Positions 44,325 to 56,500 of a stretch of DNA of 64,000 nucleotides are shown in pieces. A model generated the notes under the pieces. That model made no database searches. It saw only the letters and a program-made list of their open reading frames with translations, and was not told where the DNA came from. The stretch comes from Bugula neritina. Taxonomy: Eukaryota; Bryozoa; Gymnolaemata; Cheilostomatida; Bugulidae. Position 1 is the stretch's first letter. Each line of letters begins with the position of its first letter. The translations under genes were made by a program, and so were the position numbers. Location of the stretch: NCBI GenBank assembly GCA_964035545.1, contig OZ037767.1, positions 25,343,628 through 25,407,627 of the forward strand, read 5' to 3'.

Positions 44325-47300
44325 ATGGCCGAAGCAAAATCTGGAGAAAGAGAGTGTGGATTTTGTTTGTTAAAGGAGGGTCTGGAAAACTCAAAATGTC
44401 TGCCCTGTGGCCATGTACATTGTTCGATTTGTCTAACTAGAAACATTAATGTTGATGGCCTAATGCGGTGTCCCTGGTGTAGGTATGTTGTATTGCTTAA
44501 TATGTTCAACTTAGACTAAATCCGTTTATATTGACTTTATCGTGCAGTACAATTTTCCTTGTGAATTACAATATATTTGTTGCAGAGAAGTGTTTGATGT
44601 GAATGTTGAGAGTCTACCTTCTGCAGATATAGAAGACAACTCTATGTCATGTGACATCTGCACAAAGAAAGGAATAAAGAAAGCGTTGGCAGTTACATAC
44701 TGTACTTTCTGTAGTAAACTCTTCTGTAAAAAGCACAAAGAGGTATTCTAATGTTGGTATGACTTTTTTGATGATATTATGTGCATCTTTTAGGTAGTTG
44801 ATGAAATAACACAATTTTCTCTAGTTTTAACATCTTGTATTATATAAAATTTAGTCACACGATGACACTAGTGATGACCACCGGCAGATGACCATCTCTG
44901 ACTATGGAATACAAGCCAAGAGACTGGAGAAAAGAGTTTGTCCCAAACATACAGGACATCAGATATTCTTTGGATGCAGAGTTTGTATTCACCTGTTTTG
45001 TATACAATGCTTATCCAGAGCCAACACCTGTGTTGGAGGTTTGTTACATGTTTTACATAAATTGAATTTTTTCTGTATCTTTTCTCAACATGTTTTACGA
45101 TTTTTGATGTAGCCTAAAACCTTACTCCATGTTTATGTGTGTCGCTAGTCACCATAAACTGTAAATCTATGCAAATATGCATTAGTGTGCATAAATAACT
45201 TTTACCAAGTTTTTATTACAAGTCCTCGTAGGTAAAAACCTGATTGTCAATATTTGCTAAAAACAAGTCAATTCTTTGCTGGCGATTGAGCAGCTACGGG
45301 GAAATATAACATTCTAAGCTAGTTTGCACAGTGTTATTATGCAGACAATGAAATTAAATTTTATTGTTTATTCAATTTAGTTTAAAGTTTATTTGCTAAA
45401 AATTATTTGCTAATAAAATTTTTAGTTGCAAATTTGAAGTAAATTTGCTAATTAAATTGTGATTACATTTTAACTGCCAGATTTTTCATTGCCATATTAT
45501 TTTCCCTTGTTTTTAGGTAGTAGCAATTCACTGGTATAAATGCCTGCTCATTAAGCTTCACTCATTATGTATTCTCATTTTTATGCAACTTTTCACCACT
45601 CGGAACATGTTTTCAGTAAAATGTATTTTGAATAATTAACTTATAACTCCATTTCAACTGTGTGTAACATATATTGACTGTACATTATGACCTTTATTCT
45701 CAGTTTATTGACATCCGTTTGTAACAAAAGTAGCAAAAAAGTTGAAAACAAGAATATTCAGATTGCCTCGAAAAGACAGAAAAGTGAACACAAATGCATT
45801 CATATTGATAAAATCACACTAACACTTTTTACTTCTATGTCTGATATATATCAACTGTGCTTAAAACAAGTTGTCTTTGGCTACTGTTGGCTATGCTAAT
45901 AACTGTTGATTTAAAAAGCCCACAAGTTTGAATCACTATAACTGAAATAGTAAAAAAGTAGTTCAAAATTTTAAGCAAAATTCAGCTTTGAAAATTCTCG
46001 ACCTGTTTTCTTTGGCTAATCAAAAATACGGTAACAATTTCACATAAATATTAGTACTACTGGCTACTGATTCTTGAAAATATCTTATAGCGTCACCATT
46101 TTTATCAAAGTTAGCAATGCCCAAGTCTGCTACTTTCTTAAAAGCTAAAATTGAGGCAACATTTATTTGGCACATCTTTTCTAATTTCCTACCAAATCTA
46201 TACTTGTGAATGTAGGCTCAACACATGCAATGGTTAGTCTGGATGACCTCATCAGTGAACTGGTGAATATGGAAGAGCTACTTAATACCGAAGACAAGAT
46301 TTCTTGTCTCTTTAAACAAATTTCCAAAACTGTATCTGACTTTGATACAGAGACAACAGAATCACTGGACATTCTCCATAGACAGCGTGATGAACAGGTG
46401 TGATTGCTATTATATTGTCTAGACTCTAGAATGTGTTTGTCCGCTGCTACAGTATATGAAGTGCTAGCGATGTATTTCTGCATAGTTGGCTGAGGTGAGG
46501 CTTAAGTATGAAAAACTTGAAGAGAAGTTCTTAGCTAGGAGACAGGAAACTAAAGAAGCAATGGATGCATACATGGAGAGAGAAGTTGGAACTGTTTTGT
46601 CTGAACTGAGTAAAAGTAGAATGAAAATAGAAGCTCAACTCAGACACAACAATCAGGTGTGTAGAGTCAAAACACAGATAATATATGGAAAGATGCTGCA
46701 TAATTAACTACTAATAGAGTAGTTTTTGACATAGGGAGCAGCGCTGGTCTAGGGGTTAGAACGTGAACCAGAGTTTATGGGCTCAACCCTCATTAAAGAC
46801 CATTGGTGATGTTAGGAATAACTTCTAGTCATAATTGCTCTTATGCCACATAAAAATAAGTCCTTAGCCCAATTTTAAAAAATAAACTTTTTCATCAGGG
46901 GTTCTTACAGGGATATTGACCTCTATTTACAGATTGATCTAGTTGAAGGATATGCAGAGATTAAAGATGAGATACAGAGACTGGTATCAATTGAGATACC
47001 TGAATTAGAACTGTGTGGTGTAATGTCTCTGGAGGTCAAAGGTTAGTACGAGATGACTCAATTATATATTAATATAGTGGTATGGCGGAGTGTGTTGACT
47101 ATATAATAGAAAATGCTTTTAGTAGCATGTAAATCAAGATACACCATAAGTTTAAGAGCCATTTGCCAGCATTCAAGCAACCATACTTACTAATATGTAT
47201 GAAGAGTAGAACATCACGACGCGTTCACACTAATATTGTAACTATATACCAGCTTCATGGCATTATTTACTGAGTAGAGATCGTGGAAAAAATTCGATTC

Positions 47301-48610
47301 ACTTCTACACTATTGAATACTCTCTACTAGACTATAATTTGAAGTGTAACAATTGTTATATAGCTATTCAACTATAAATTAAGATTTTTCTACCCATAAT
47401 TTATTTTAATAATAATTTGATTCTACAATGTATGTATAGATACACTTGTTTACATTATATACTTCGCAGGAGAAAAGAGAGACGTAGAGGTAGATGTAGT
47501 TTCTGCAACAGATATATCTATTAGTTTAGATCGAGGAGTGACAACTTCTACTCTTCCTAAATCTCTCAAACTTCTACAGTCTACTGATGTTTCTAATTAT
47601 TGTTTTGCTGTCTGCAAGTATGAGAGTAGCACTTATGTGGGACTATGTGGTGGTAAAATAGACAGAGTCGACGAGAACTGTAGTGGCACTCAGTCATTTG
47701 TTGCAGTTAGTGGCAATGTGTTTGGTATTGCAGAATATGAAGGTCAGCTTTATACTCTAGTTTCTATCAGCCACAATAACTGGAAGGTAAATGTGTATGA
47801 CCTTAGTGGGAATCAGGTGACCAGCTGGTCGCATAGTGAGAATATTGAGTGGAGCAGTAAGCTGGCAATTGTCGGTAATCTAGTTGTGGCCGCTGATAGA
47901 CATAGCAAACGACTCACAATCTACTCTCTTACTGGAGAGGTAATAAAACATGTGTCCTGCTCTCTACTTAGTGATGGTGATGTAGCTGTATGTGCAGCAG
48001 ACAGACAATGTGTAGTAGTTTCTGATAGTAAGTCCTCTCAAGTATTTAAGTTGGACTTGACGACAGAGAAACTCATCTGGACATCTAAGGCTGTGTCTGA
48101 ACCAAAAGGTGTGACCTGCTATAAGAGGAAATATACTCTTGTGACCAACTGGAGCAGTAAAACAACCATTTGGATACTGGATGTAAAGACAGGTGAGTTA
48201 TGTATGTTCTACTATCTTTTTATGAAAATTCACAACATGCATTCACACGCGCACACATTGTAATTTGCATACATTCTACTGCTCCCAGTTTGTATGGCAA
48301 ATTAAAAGTAACTGCCTTGTACAATTATAATATTATAATTAGTGAAAAATCAACATCTATAAAAGTATAAAAATCCTTAGCGTGATAAAATGCAACATAG
48401 TCTTGCATGTAGTTAGGGTACTGATTAACATTAATAGAATATCAAACAGAGTTTATGACATCATTTCCTGTTACAGGCATGCGACTGTCCAAAATAGAAG
48501 ATACTGCTGTTAGAGGGAGTAGTAATGTACTTGATCTCCATGTGTATAGAGACACTCTGGTTGTACCTAGATGTAATGAGAAGAAAGTTCTGTTGTACCA
48601 ACTGGCCTAA
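44325..48610 (+). CDS. TRIM-like RING/B-box/coiled-coil protein, 605 residues
   Basis: Eight exons (44325-44482, 44586-44742, 44855-45038, 46216-46397, 46486-46656, 46933-47041, 47470-48192, 48477-48610) join to 1818 nt. The product is a probable E3 ubiquitin ligase. The RING finger is C3HC4: C11, C14, C28, H30, C33, C36, C49, C52, with the core CLPCGHVHCSIC. A first B-box-like zinc site follows (CDICTKKG...CTFCSKLFCKKH, about 76-103). A second B-box-like site is CPKHTGHQIFFGCRVC (about 135-150). Residues about 170-290 are a Glu/Lys-rich coiled coil (RLKYEKLEEKFLARRQETKE), as in the RBCC tripartite motif. The last ~270 residues have repeating beta-strand patterns (NVYDLSGNQVTSW, LTIYSLTGEVIK, VFKLDLTTEKLIW) and look like a six-bladed propeller of NHL/YncE type. 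I see no B30.2/SPRY domain. TRIM2/3/32/56-type relatives share this layout, and such genes are numerous in molluscs. Substrate and process cannot be inferred. Confidence 0.88.
46737..46870 (+). mobile_element. tRNA-derived SINE in an intron of the TRIM-like gene
   Basis: GGAGCAGCGCTGGTCTAGGGGTTAGAACG has tRNA D-arm/A-box form (TGGTCTAGGGGTTAG). It is followed by a decayed B-box (GGGCTCAACCC) and a tail of unrelated sequence ending near a TTTTAAAAAATAAA stretch. The whole lies in one intron (46657-46932) in the sense direction. Confidence 0.55.
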
Positions 48611-49322
48611 TATTATGTAATACTCCGTTTACTAGCCAAGAGAGACCACAAAGTTATTCATTGCATTAGTATTTTATTTATTGAGTTTGGACAAATCACT
48701 AAATTTAGACCTTTTTTTAGAATATACATATATTTAGTTTGTCACTTTTAAATTTTAAAATAGTTTCTGGGACCATCATCTTTGTTTTAGCAATTCAACT
48801 TTTTCGGATTTTTAAAACATAATATTTTATAAGATAATGCAAAAAAGTCTCCATGCTAAATGGTATCCGATAACATCTTATATAAGCACAGTATTTACCA
48901 GTTTTATTCCTAAAGATACAGCTGTATATACTACACAGAGCCTTGCTAGTAAATGCACCTTTTAGCTGTAGGTTTTCGCTAATTTGAGAACAAACCTTAG
49001 ACTGAGTTCTTCAACAACAATGTTGTAATTATCTGAAACAAACATGGTATCTTCCTAAATGCATGGACTGTGTAAGATTTGAGAACTCAGTGGGAATACA
49101 CCAATATGAAGGGGCACAATTCTTAGTTACTTAGTTCTAATAATCTACTGTCATATTATTTATATAATAGAGCTAGATGTCATTGTATGAAGGGTGTTCA
49201 AACTTGCTAGTGGTATATTATTTTCTTCACAGCCCTTATTATAATTATCACTATGCTATATATGCTCTAATATGTAGCACTAAGCTGTGTTTTTATCAGT
49301 CCTGGCAGTGTAATAACAGCTG
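48611..49322. other. 3' flank of the TRIM-like gene
   Basis: AT-rich, with no supported exon and no clear AATAAA close to the stop codon; a variant poly(A) signal is presumably used. Confidence 0.35.
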
Positions 49323-49473
49323 TTACCTTTGAATTGTTCTATAAGCAGCTCAGATTTGGAAGTGAATGAGCGCAGTAGTTGGGGGCCCCCAAGTTCAAAC
49401 TTGAGAACCCCAAACTAGTGCACCTGGTCCAACCCCCAACTCGGAGCTGCTTGTAGAACAATTCATTACCTTT
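49323..49473. mobile_element. MITE with terminal inverted repeats and target-site duplication
   Basis: GAATTGTTCTATAAGCAGCTC (49331-49351) is matched by the inverse complement of GAGCTGCTTGTAGAACAATTC (49444-49464), with a single mismatch over 21 bp. TTACCTTT occurs directly on both sides (49323-49330 and 49466-49473), a 7-8-bp target-site duplication. The ~135-bp interior has no ORF and contains a second palindrome (GGGGGCCCCC and AAGTTCAAACTT). Eight-base duplications are typical of hAT-type transposition, which makes this a probable non-autonomous hAT-like element. The family was not matched. Confidence 0.82.
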
Positions 49474-50505
49474 AGATGGAAATTTTGGTATACAAATGAC
49501 AGAAGAGTTGTCTTCACTCTCAAAATGCCTAAATTGAAGCTAATATTTACTTTTTATTGTCGGTTTTATGACTAAAATGACTTTCAATGAGGTGTTCTAC
49601 TAATCATACCGGTATTTTTCTGATGTGTGAAAGTTATTTTAATTACTTTAATACGTATCAACTAAAAAATAATGGACTAACAGTAAACATCAATAGCGGT
49701 ATATATGCCTGCTGGTGTGCATGTGTTACTTATACACATCTGCTACTTTTATCTATAATCTATAATATATCATTTCTATCTTATTGAAAGAAAATCTAAA
49801 ACAAAATTTACATAATTTATGGATAAACTGAAACATATATACATTGGTTGCCGTCACGGTTCTGTTAAAAAGTAAAAAGTAATGTTGACATTTGACACAT
49901 TTTTATGTTTACTATTTGCTTTGAAAATTATAACGTGCATGTTTTGAGGTTAATATTAGTTCTAACTTCTAACTCTGTCATTAAAATGGTCTGCATTTTT
50001 AATTTGTCAGATATTATAAAGCCTGAAAATCTCTTTTACTAGCATGCTTTTCATAAATATTACAATATTATATAAATTTAAATCACACATGTCAAGTTAG
50101 CTGAATTTAGTATCACAATAAAGTGTGTTGAATACACGCCACAGTATGGCTGTCACTTGATGAATAGTTGGCATGTCTGTTTATCTTTGTCCTCAATGAT
50201 TGATTCCCTGCGTATACATGGACATTTAGCCTGATGCTCACCCATGCAGGTAATACAGATTATTATCAGGCATTAATATAAGGAGCGCAACCCTTTAAAC
50301 ACTGCAGGTGTCGCTGCATTGCCCTGAGTAGATTACCTCGCATTATGTTTTAGATTAGAATTGGGTTTTAATCCAAAAACATTACATTTTATTACAGGTT
50401 TTTTGTACTAATTAACATATAGAGTTTAGTTTTTATGACAACTAACTTCGTCTCTAAACTGCATCTACCATTTGTACACTTAACTGCAAACTTGTACTGA
50501 GAAGA
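49474..50505. other. Intergenic region before the SUEL-type membrane protein gene
   Basis: No exon is supported. The 66-codon open frame at 49587-49787 lacks coding character. The promoter and 5' UTR of the next gene must lie towards the right end. Confidence 0.4.
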
Positions 50506-53500
50506 ATGAAGACCTATCTATTCGGCTTGTTCCTTTTAGGTAAGCATAGATTCCATTCCGTAGACCTAGAGTGATAAGCTTTTATGAAATATCATCCTAG
50601 TATATTGGGCTATATGTTACTATGCTATCACTAGATGCAATGTTTGTAATAGACAGAAGCTGATGTCTCTTTTATTGTATGCTGTGAGTACAAGTGAGCC
50701 TTCTCTTTCATACCTGAAATAATGAATGTGCTCAAGTGTTTCAATTGACTAGAATATTATTTACTTATTTAAAAATTTAGTCAACAGTTCAGCTTTCTCA
50801 ACATGCTGAAACTCATTGTGTTTGAGGTTGTTGAATCTTACTAGTACGTGTAAAGCATTTTATTAAAAGTCTAAAGTCTAAACCAACATATAAAGATTGT
50901 CTAATTTTGCACATAATTTGGCCTGCAAGATTATAGTTGTACCCACATGACCATATCTAGTAAAAATTTGAAAGAATAAATTTGAAACCAGTTTATATAG
51001 ATTCCAATGATAAATCAGCTACCCCATGAATAATGATGCTAAATAATGTGGATATGGTGCCACTCTAATAGCCTATATGCTTTTCAAGCATGTTTCAATT
51101 TGGGACTTGCTATGGAAGATATCAAATGTAGCTATTCTCCATGCCCACAATGCCTTACATTATAACCCATTTTGTTATATACTGTATATATAAGGTCATT
51201 TCTAAAGTAATTCTATGCATTTTTACTTTCTTACTTGAACAATAAATTAGTTGACATATATAGAATGTGTACAGGTTGTGGTCCACTATAATACAGTGGA
51301 CTAATATTACTTTGCTATGATCTATCCATAGTCATAGACTAGCTTGTGGGCTACTAACTTCCAGTCAGCTAAAAGAATAAAGTACTGTACCAACAGTAAT
51401 GTGCAATATTCAACAACTTCTTTGTGGAAAACTTACAAAGGACTGAACAAAAGTGACTCCATTTCCTATTCATTCATACAGCATTAATTAGGGATATTGA
51501 TTGTTATCAGTGTGTACTTGATGTTTATAGCTTGCAAATAAAAGCTGCTGCTGTAAAGTTGATCTGATTATGTAAGCAAATTTAACGTTTCAGCTGTCAC
51601 CACGAACAACTAAGCTGTCAAGTCTAACTCTACAGTCAAACTTGACAGTTTGCAGTGACTCTAGAGTTGAACTTGATAGCAGTGACTCTAGGGTCAAACT
51701 TGTCAGTTAATAGTGACTTTAGAGTCTAGAAGTAGACATAAGAGTAAAAACTCTTTTTAGTTCCAATAACAAAAGTAGAAAAACTGTCGGCTCTAAAACT
51801 AATAAAAGATCGTTTTAGTCTCTCAAATTTTAAAAATATGTACTTTCAATTTGAAGATTTTACAGGTTTACATGAATAAGCAGGCCTATGTAGGTGTCCC
51901 ATAAACTTATAATTAGCCAGATATAGATGCTAAATTATCTCTAAACATATTACTAGTCATAAAATGGTGGTTCTAAATTGAGTTCATCTGTTGGGATCAA
52001 TTCAACAGCTGCAGCTGAGTTTGCCCAGATTTAGATTTGAAACATTGAAGGCCTTAATTACATTAAAAATGCTAAAACTGTCTAAACTTATAGTTCTATT
52101 ATGTGTGCTACTTGGAAATTTATATTTATGCTTTCCTTTTTGTATTCATGTCTAAGCCTCAACTTGGTTGTGTCCTTAAACGACTTAGACAATGCTTTTG
52201 ATAAATACCCAAATGACTTTACTTAGCCACTATAGTTCTCATACTCTTATATATGCTCATACAGAACAGAGGTCCAACATGATCTTGCATATGTTCATCA
52301 TAATCTACCAGGCCTGGTGCTTTAATAAGACTTTACTAACTAATAAATAACACCAACCTTGTAACAAAAGTGCCATAAGTTATAAATGGTACATTCAGCT
52401 TTGGCTGTTGTATGAGTTAGTGCTGCATATAAATATGAAAATATCCTCACAATGTTTGAGCATGAGTTTGAGAGGACAGAATATTATCTATAGATTCTAT
52501 GTAGGTCTAGGTCATTAATTGAATGTTTTATACATAAAATTGCATGTAGGGTTACTATAAAGTTAAACCATAAATTATTTATTTTCCTAAGCCCAACACA
52601 TCTGCGCTTACTCTAAGCCCATTTACAGTTCAATAAATTAGTATTAAACTTTTTAATTTTTAATGTAACTTTGACCATTAATCGTTTTATCAAGCCAATA
52701 CTACTGTGTTAGCCAAAAGAAATTATGCCACTTTGAGAAGCCGCAAGTGCCTCAAGAGAGCACAAGATGCCAGACTGAGATGCTTTATACATACAACTCA
52801 ATATACTAAGATAATGATGCCCAAACAAAACTTAACTTTTGGGTAACAGTATTGGCTAAAGAAAATCTTCCATGTTGGTGAAGTTTTGGTTAAAAAGGAA
52901 ACAGGATTGGAAAATAGGCAATTAATCAGATTTTTTAGTTTTGAAGTTGACAGTTAGGGAGAGCTGCAATTGTATATATTAACCACTATATAAATGAATT
53001 TAAGCTTGAGGAAAGCCCTGGCTGTACATGCATGACATCTTTGGTTGTCAAAACCTGGAGATCAACAGAAATCAAAATGATTTACTGCCCAGAGTTTTCT
53101 CAAAGGATTATTGCATTAAACTGATCAGTGAATATTTGACTAAAGATATTTCAATATCTTGATTTTGTAATTATAGATTAGGAGTGTGTAAGTTCTTCCA
53201 TATTTCCAGCCTAAACTTATGAAGTTTTAAAAGCATGATTTTTAGCTGAAAAATCTATATAATAAATTTAGACGGATTTTATTTGGAGAAGAAGTATTCC
53301 ACCTTGTGAAGCTGTAAAATTTGAATTTTGTTATAAGAGAAATTCCATGGTGTATATTAAATGTACAAGGCCCAAGCCTGAGTAACATATTATCTAGCTG
53401 TCATCTATACTTGCATAATATTTATTATTCAGTACACAAACATACTAATTGTGTTATTCTGATTGACAATAGCACCATCAATGTCACAAAGTTGATATAG

Positions 53501-56500
53501 CCTTGAGGGCTTTCTCACTGTCACATAACAGACAACAGCTGTAAGAAATTTCCCATAACTAGTAATTATTTGTGAGACATATTGCTTTATGTATCTTTTA
53601 TCTACAATGATTAGATCTCAATTATTTTAACACGGTGTGTCAACATTTTCAGGACAGCCAGCTTTTTTAGCGTATGACTCACTCAGTGATTAAGACAAAG
53701 ACTGTCATAGACTGACTGACCTGCCCTTTTGTCTCCAATGTTTGTCTTTATGAATTCTAGAAGCCAAATAAAACTTGGAATAATATGACTGCTTGAGTTC
53801 ATAACAGAAAGGGATAACAATGATAAGTCTCATATAATTTGTTAACAATGAAAGCTAGTTGATCAGTTGATCGTACAATGCATTGTATATGCTATAATAC
53901 CCCGTAGGCCGTAACAGCAAATATCAGCCATTTTTACAACTGTCTGAGCTTCCTGTACGGTGTTGCGGTACGGTAAGATCAAGCACTGCTTGATTCAAAT
54001 AAGTTGCGGCGGACTCCTATTGGACAGAAAAACTTTTGCATTAATTCATTGGATATAATTGTCCAATGAAGTGTTATAGATTGTACCTAATAGCAAACTT
54101 TGAAAACTTCAGCTCGGACACATTAAAAATGGCTGATATTTGCTGTTACGGCGTACGATACGGTGAATAAGTGTGAATAAGGGGATATTGTGTTAGTCAC
54201 AGCAGTTGGTATACCTAAATTAACATATAATATACCACTAACTGTTTAATAAGGTAAAAGCACCACAATAATTTAATAATACTTGAATAATAAATTATGA
54301 ATCACCATATCATTATAATATCTGCAGCTATAGCCTCCAAACAAATATCAGTAGGACTGTTGTGAAACTATGTTCCAAATTTAAATCTCAGTTCATCAAA
54401 AAATCTATTATTATTATTATATAAGAACTTTTCAGCCTATTTGTAAAACCTGAGTGCATAATGCATAGAATGCTCAATCAGACTAAAGAATTTTAGGAAA
54501 TTATGTCTGACAATCATGAATCAAAATAATTCAATCTATGTTATACATACTTTATATTGAGTGGCTCATTCAGACAGAGAAATATTTTACATGCATTTCA
54601 TAATCTCCCAAATCTTCAATTTCTCAAACATACCGGCTAGCTAAATTAGGTGCATCAGCTGTATTTTATTTTCCTGTATGCTAGTTAGTTATACAAGTTA
54701 CTAGGGCTATGATATTCAGCACTACTGTTATTATAATGCAATTATTATTGGTTGCATCAAGGCCTGTGGTCTAAAATGACTTTTTGACAGGTTATGAAGA
54801 ATAAGAACTTGTAGACTAAAAGTCACATGTATATAATAACATTAGTCATGTTTTTGTTTGGCAACCTTAAGCTTAGACAAGCTAATGTTTGTTTTCAAAT
54901 AAATTACAAAATTGCAAAATCACCAAAGTGGCAATAAATGGTTATTAGGAAAAATTATAAAGATTATTAATTAGATTAGCTTATACTTGCATGGTTGATG
55001 AACTTTCTTTTCAAAGTTTACATACATATAATCTGCATGTATATATTATAGAACATATTGAATACATCTTGAATTTATAGCTTGTTTCTTTGTTTAAACA
55101 TTTGGTTGTTGTTAGAACAGAAAAAAATAAGTTTAACAGTCTTTTTTCAAAAAAACTCATTGCACACAGTTAGATACATAAGTTGTAATAATATATGGAG
55201 GCTTTGGTTCAAGATATGACCACCAGAACTGTTGGGTATCAAAGCCTGAGTAAGTGAACAAAATAACATTTCTCCTAAAGCTTTTCTCAAGTTTAATCTG
55301 CACTGTCTAAAGTCAAGTTTGCTGATAATTTGGATTGATTTAATGTCCAAAAGTTATAGAAATTTTTGGTGAACATAATTATTGTTTTGTATTTTTCTTG
55401 CTAAATTCTAGTAATTATCCTGAATTTGAAATTAAAATATTAGGTTTTTATAAAACCATTATACATTATAAAAAACTCAACACCAGAAAAGTTGGAGATA
55501 TTAATGTTGTAATACTTCTGTGTAATGCTTACTATAATAACTCTTTTCATTTTTCATACTTTTTGTAGGGGCTGCAGTACTTTCTAAAGCCACGTCTGAA
55601 CAACTGGCCTTGTGCTTAAATGTGGATGGTTATTCTTTAACTCCTAAATGCGAATCACCATTGACAATCAAGGTAAATTACATATTATAAATGCAGTACT
55701 GAAGAAATTTCATTAGCCTAAGCTCTTTAATGTTTTATTAAACTCAAGTCTGGGACATGGATTTAAATTCTTGCAAGCACATAGCTTCTTTTGCTACCTT
55801 TTTTATCTAGAGTTCAGGTGATTTTTCAATTTCCTTTTTACTTCATCTACCTTGTGATTTAATTAAATACCATAATTTAAATTAGTTATCATTGCTTTTA
55901 AACATAGAATAGACTTTTACTGTTAAATTATAAGTAACATAATAAGCACGAAACTATTTTATGTTGGTTTACTGATCATTCAAATGTTAACATTTTAGCC
56001 AACACATGAATTCTAAGCTTGGAACTTGTACTAGTTAAAGACTGATTGAAATTTATATTATTATTTCAAATTTTAGTTCCTATGTCAATGTAAATTTAAA
56101 GAAGCAATAAGATGCTAAACATTTTTCTGATGTCTAACATTATTAAGAAATATAAGATTTAATAGATATATCATTTGAATGACATGTATATCTAAAAAGC
56201 CAAGTCTGTATGTTTAAGAATCGCTATATATATATAGCTAATAAAGGAATAACATGCTATATTTCAATGTCAACCTTGCCTACTGCAATATTATGTCAAG
56301 AATAAATAATATCCTTAATTGTAGCTTGAGAGTATCACTTATGCAGTAAACAATGAGTCATGTAGTGGGGGGTGTTGCACGGAGCCCAATAAAATACTGT
56401 GTGAAGAAACAGGAAGTCTAACTCAGGGTGTGTTGGAAAGCTGTGATGGGAAGCAGACGTGTACATTAGAGAGTGGGACAGACATCATTGCTGTAGACAT

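Noticed and set aside
45687-45899. A 70-codon frame in the third intron of the TRIM-like gene
   Set aside because: No splice sites fit it and the RBCC frame is continuous without it.
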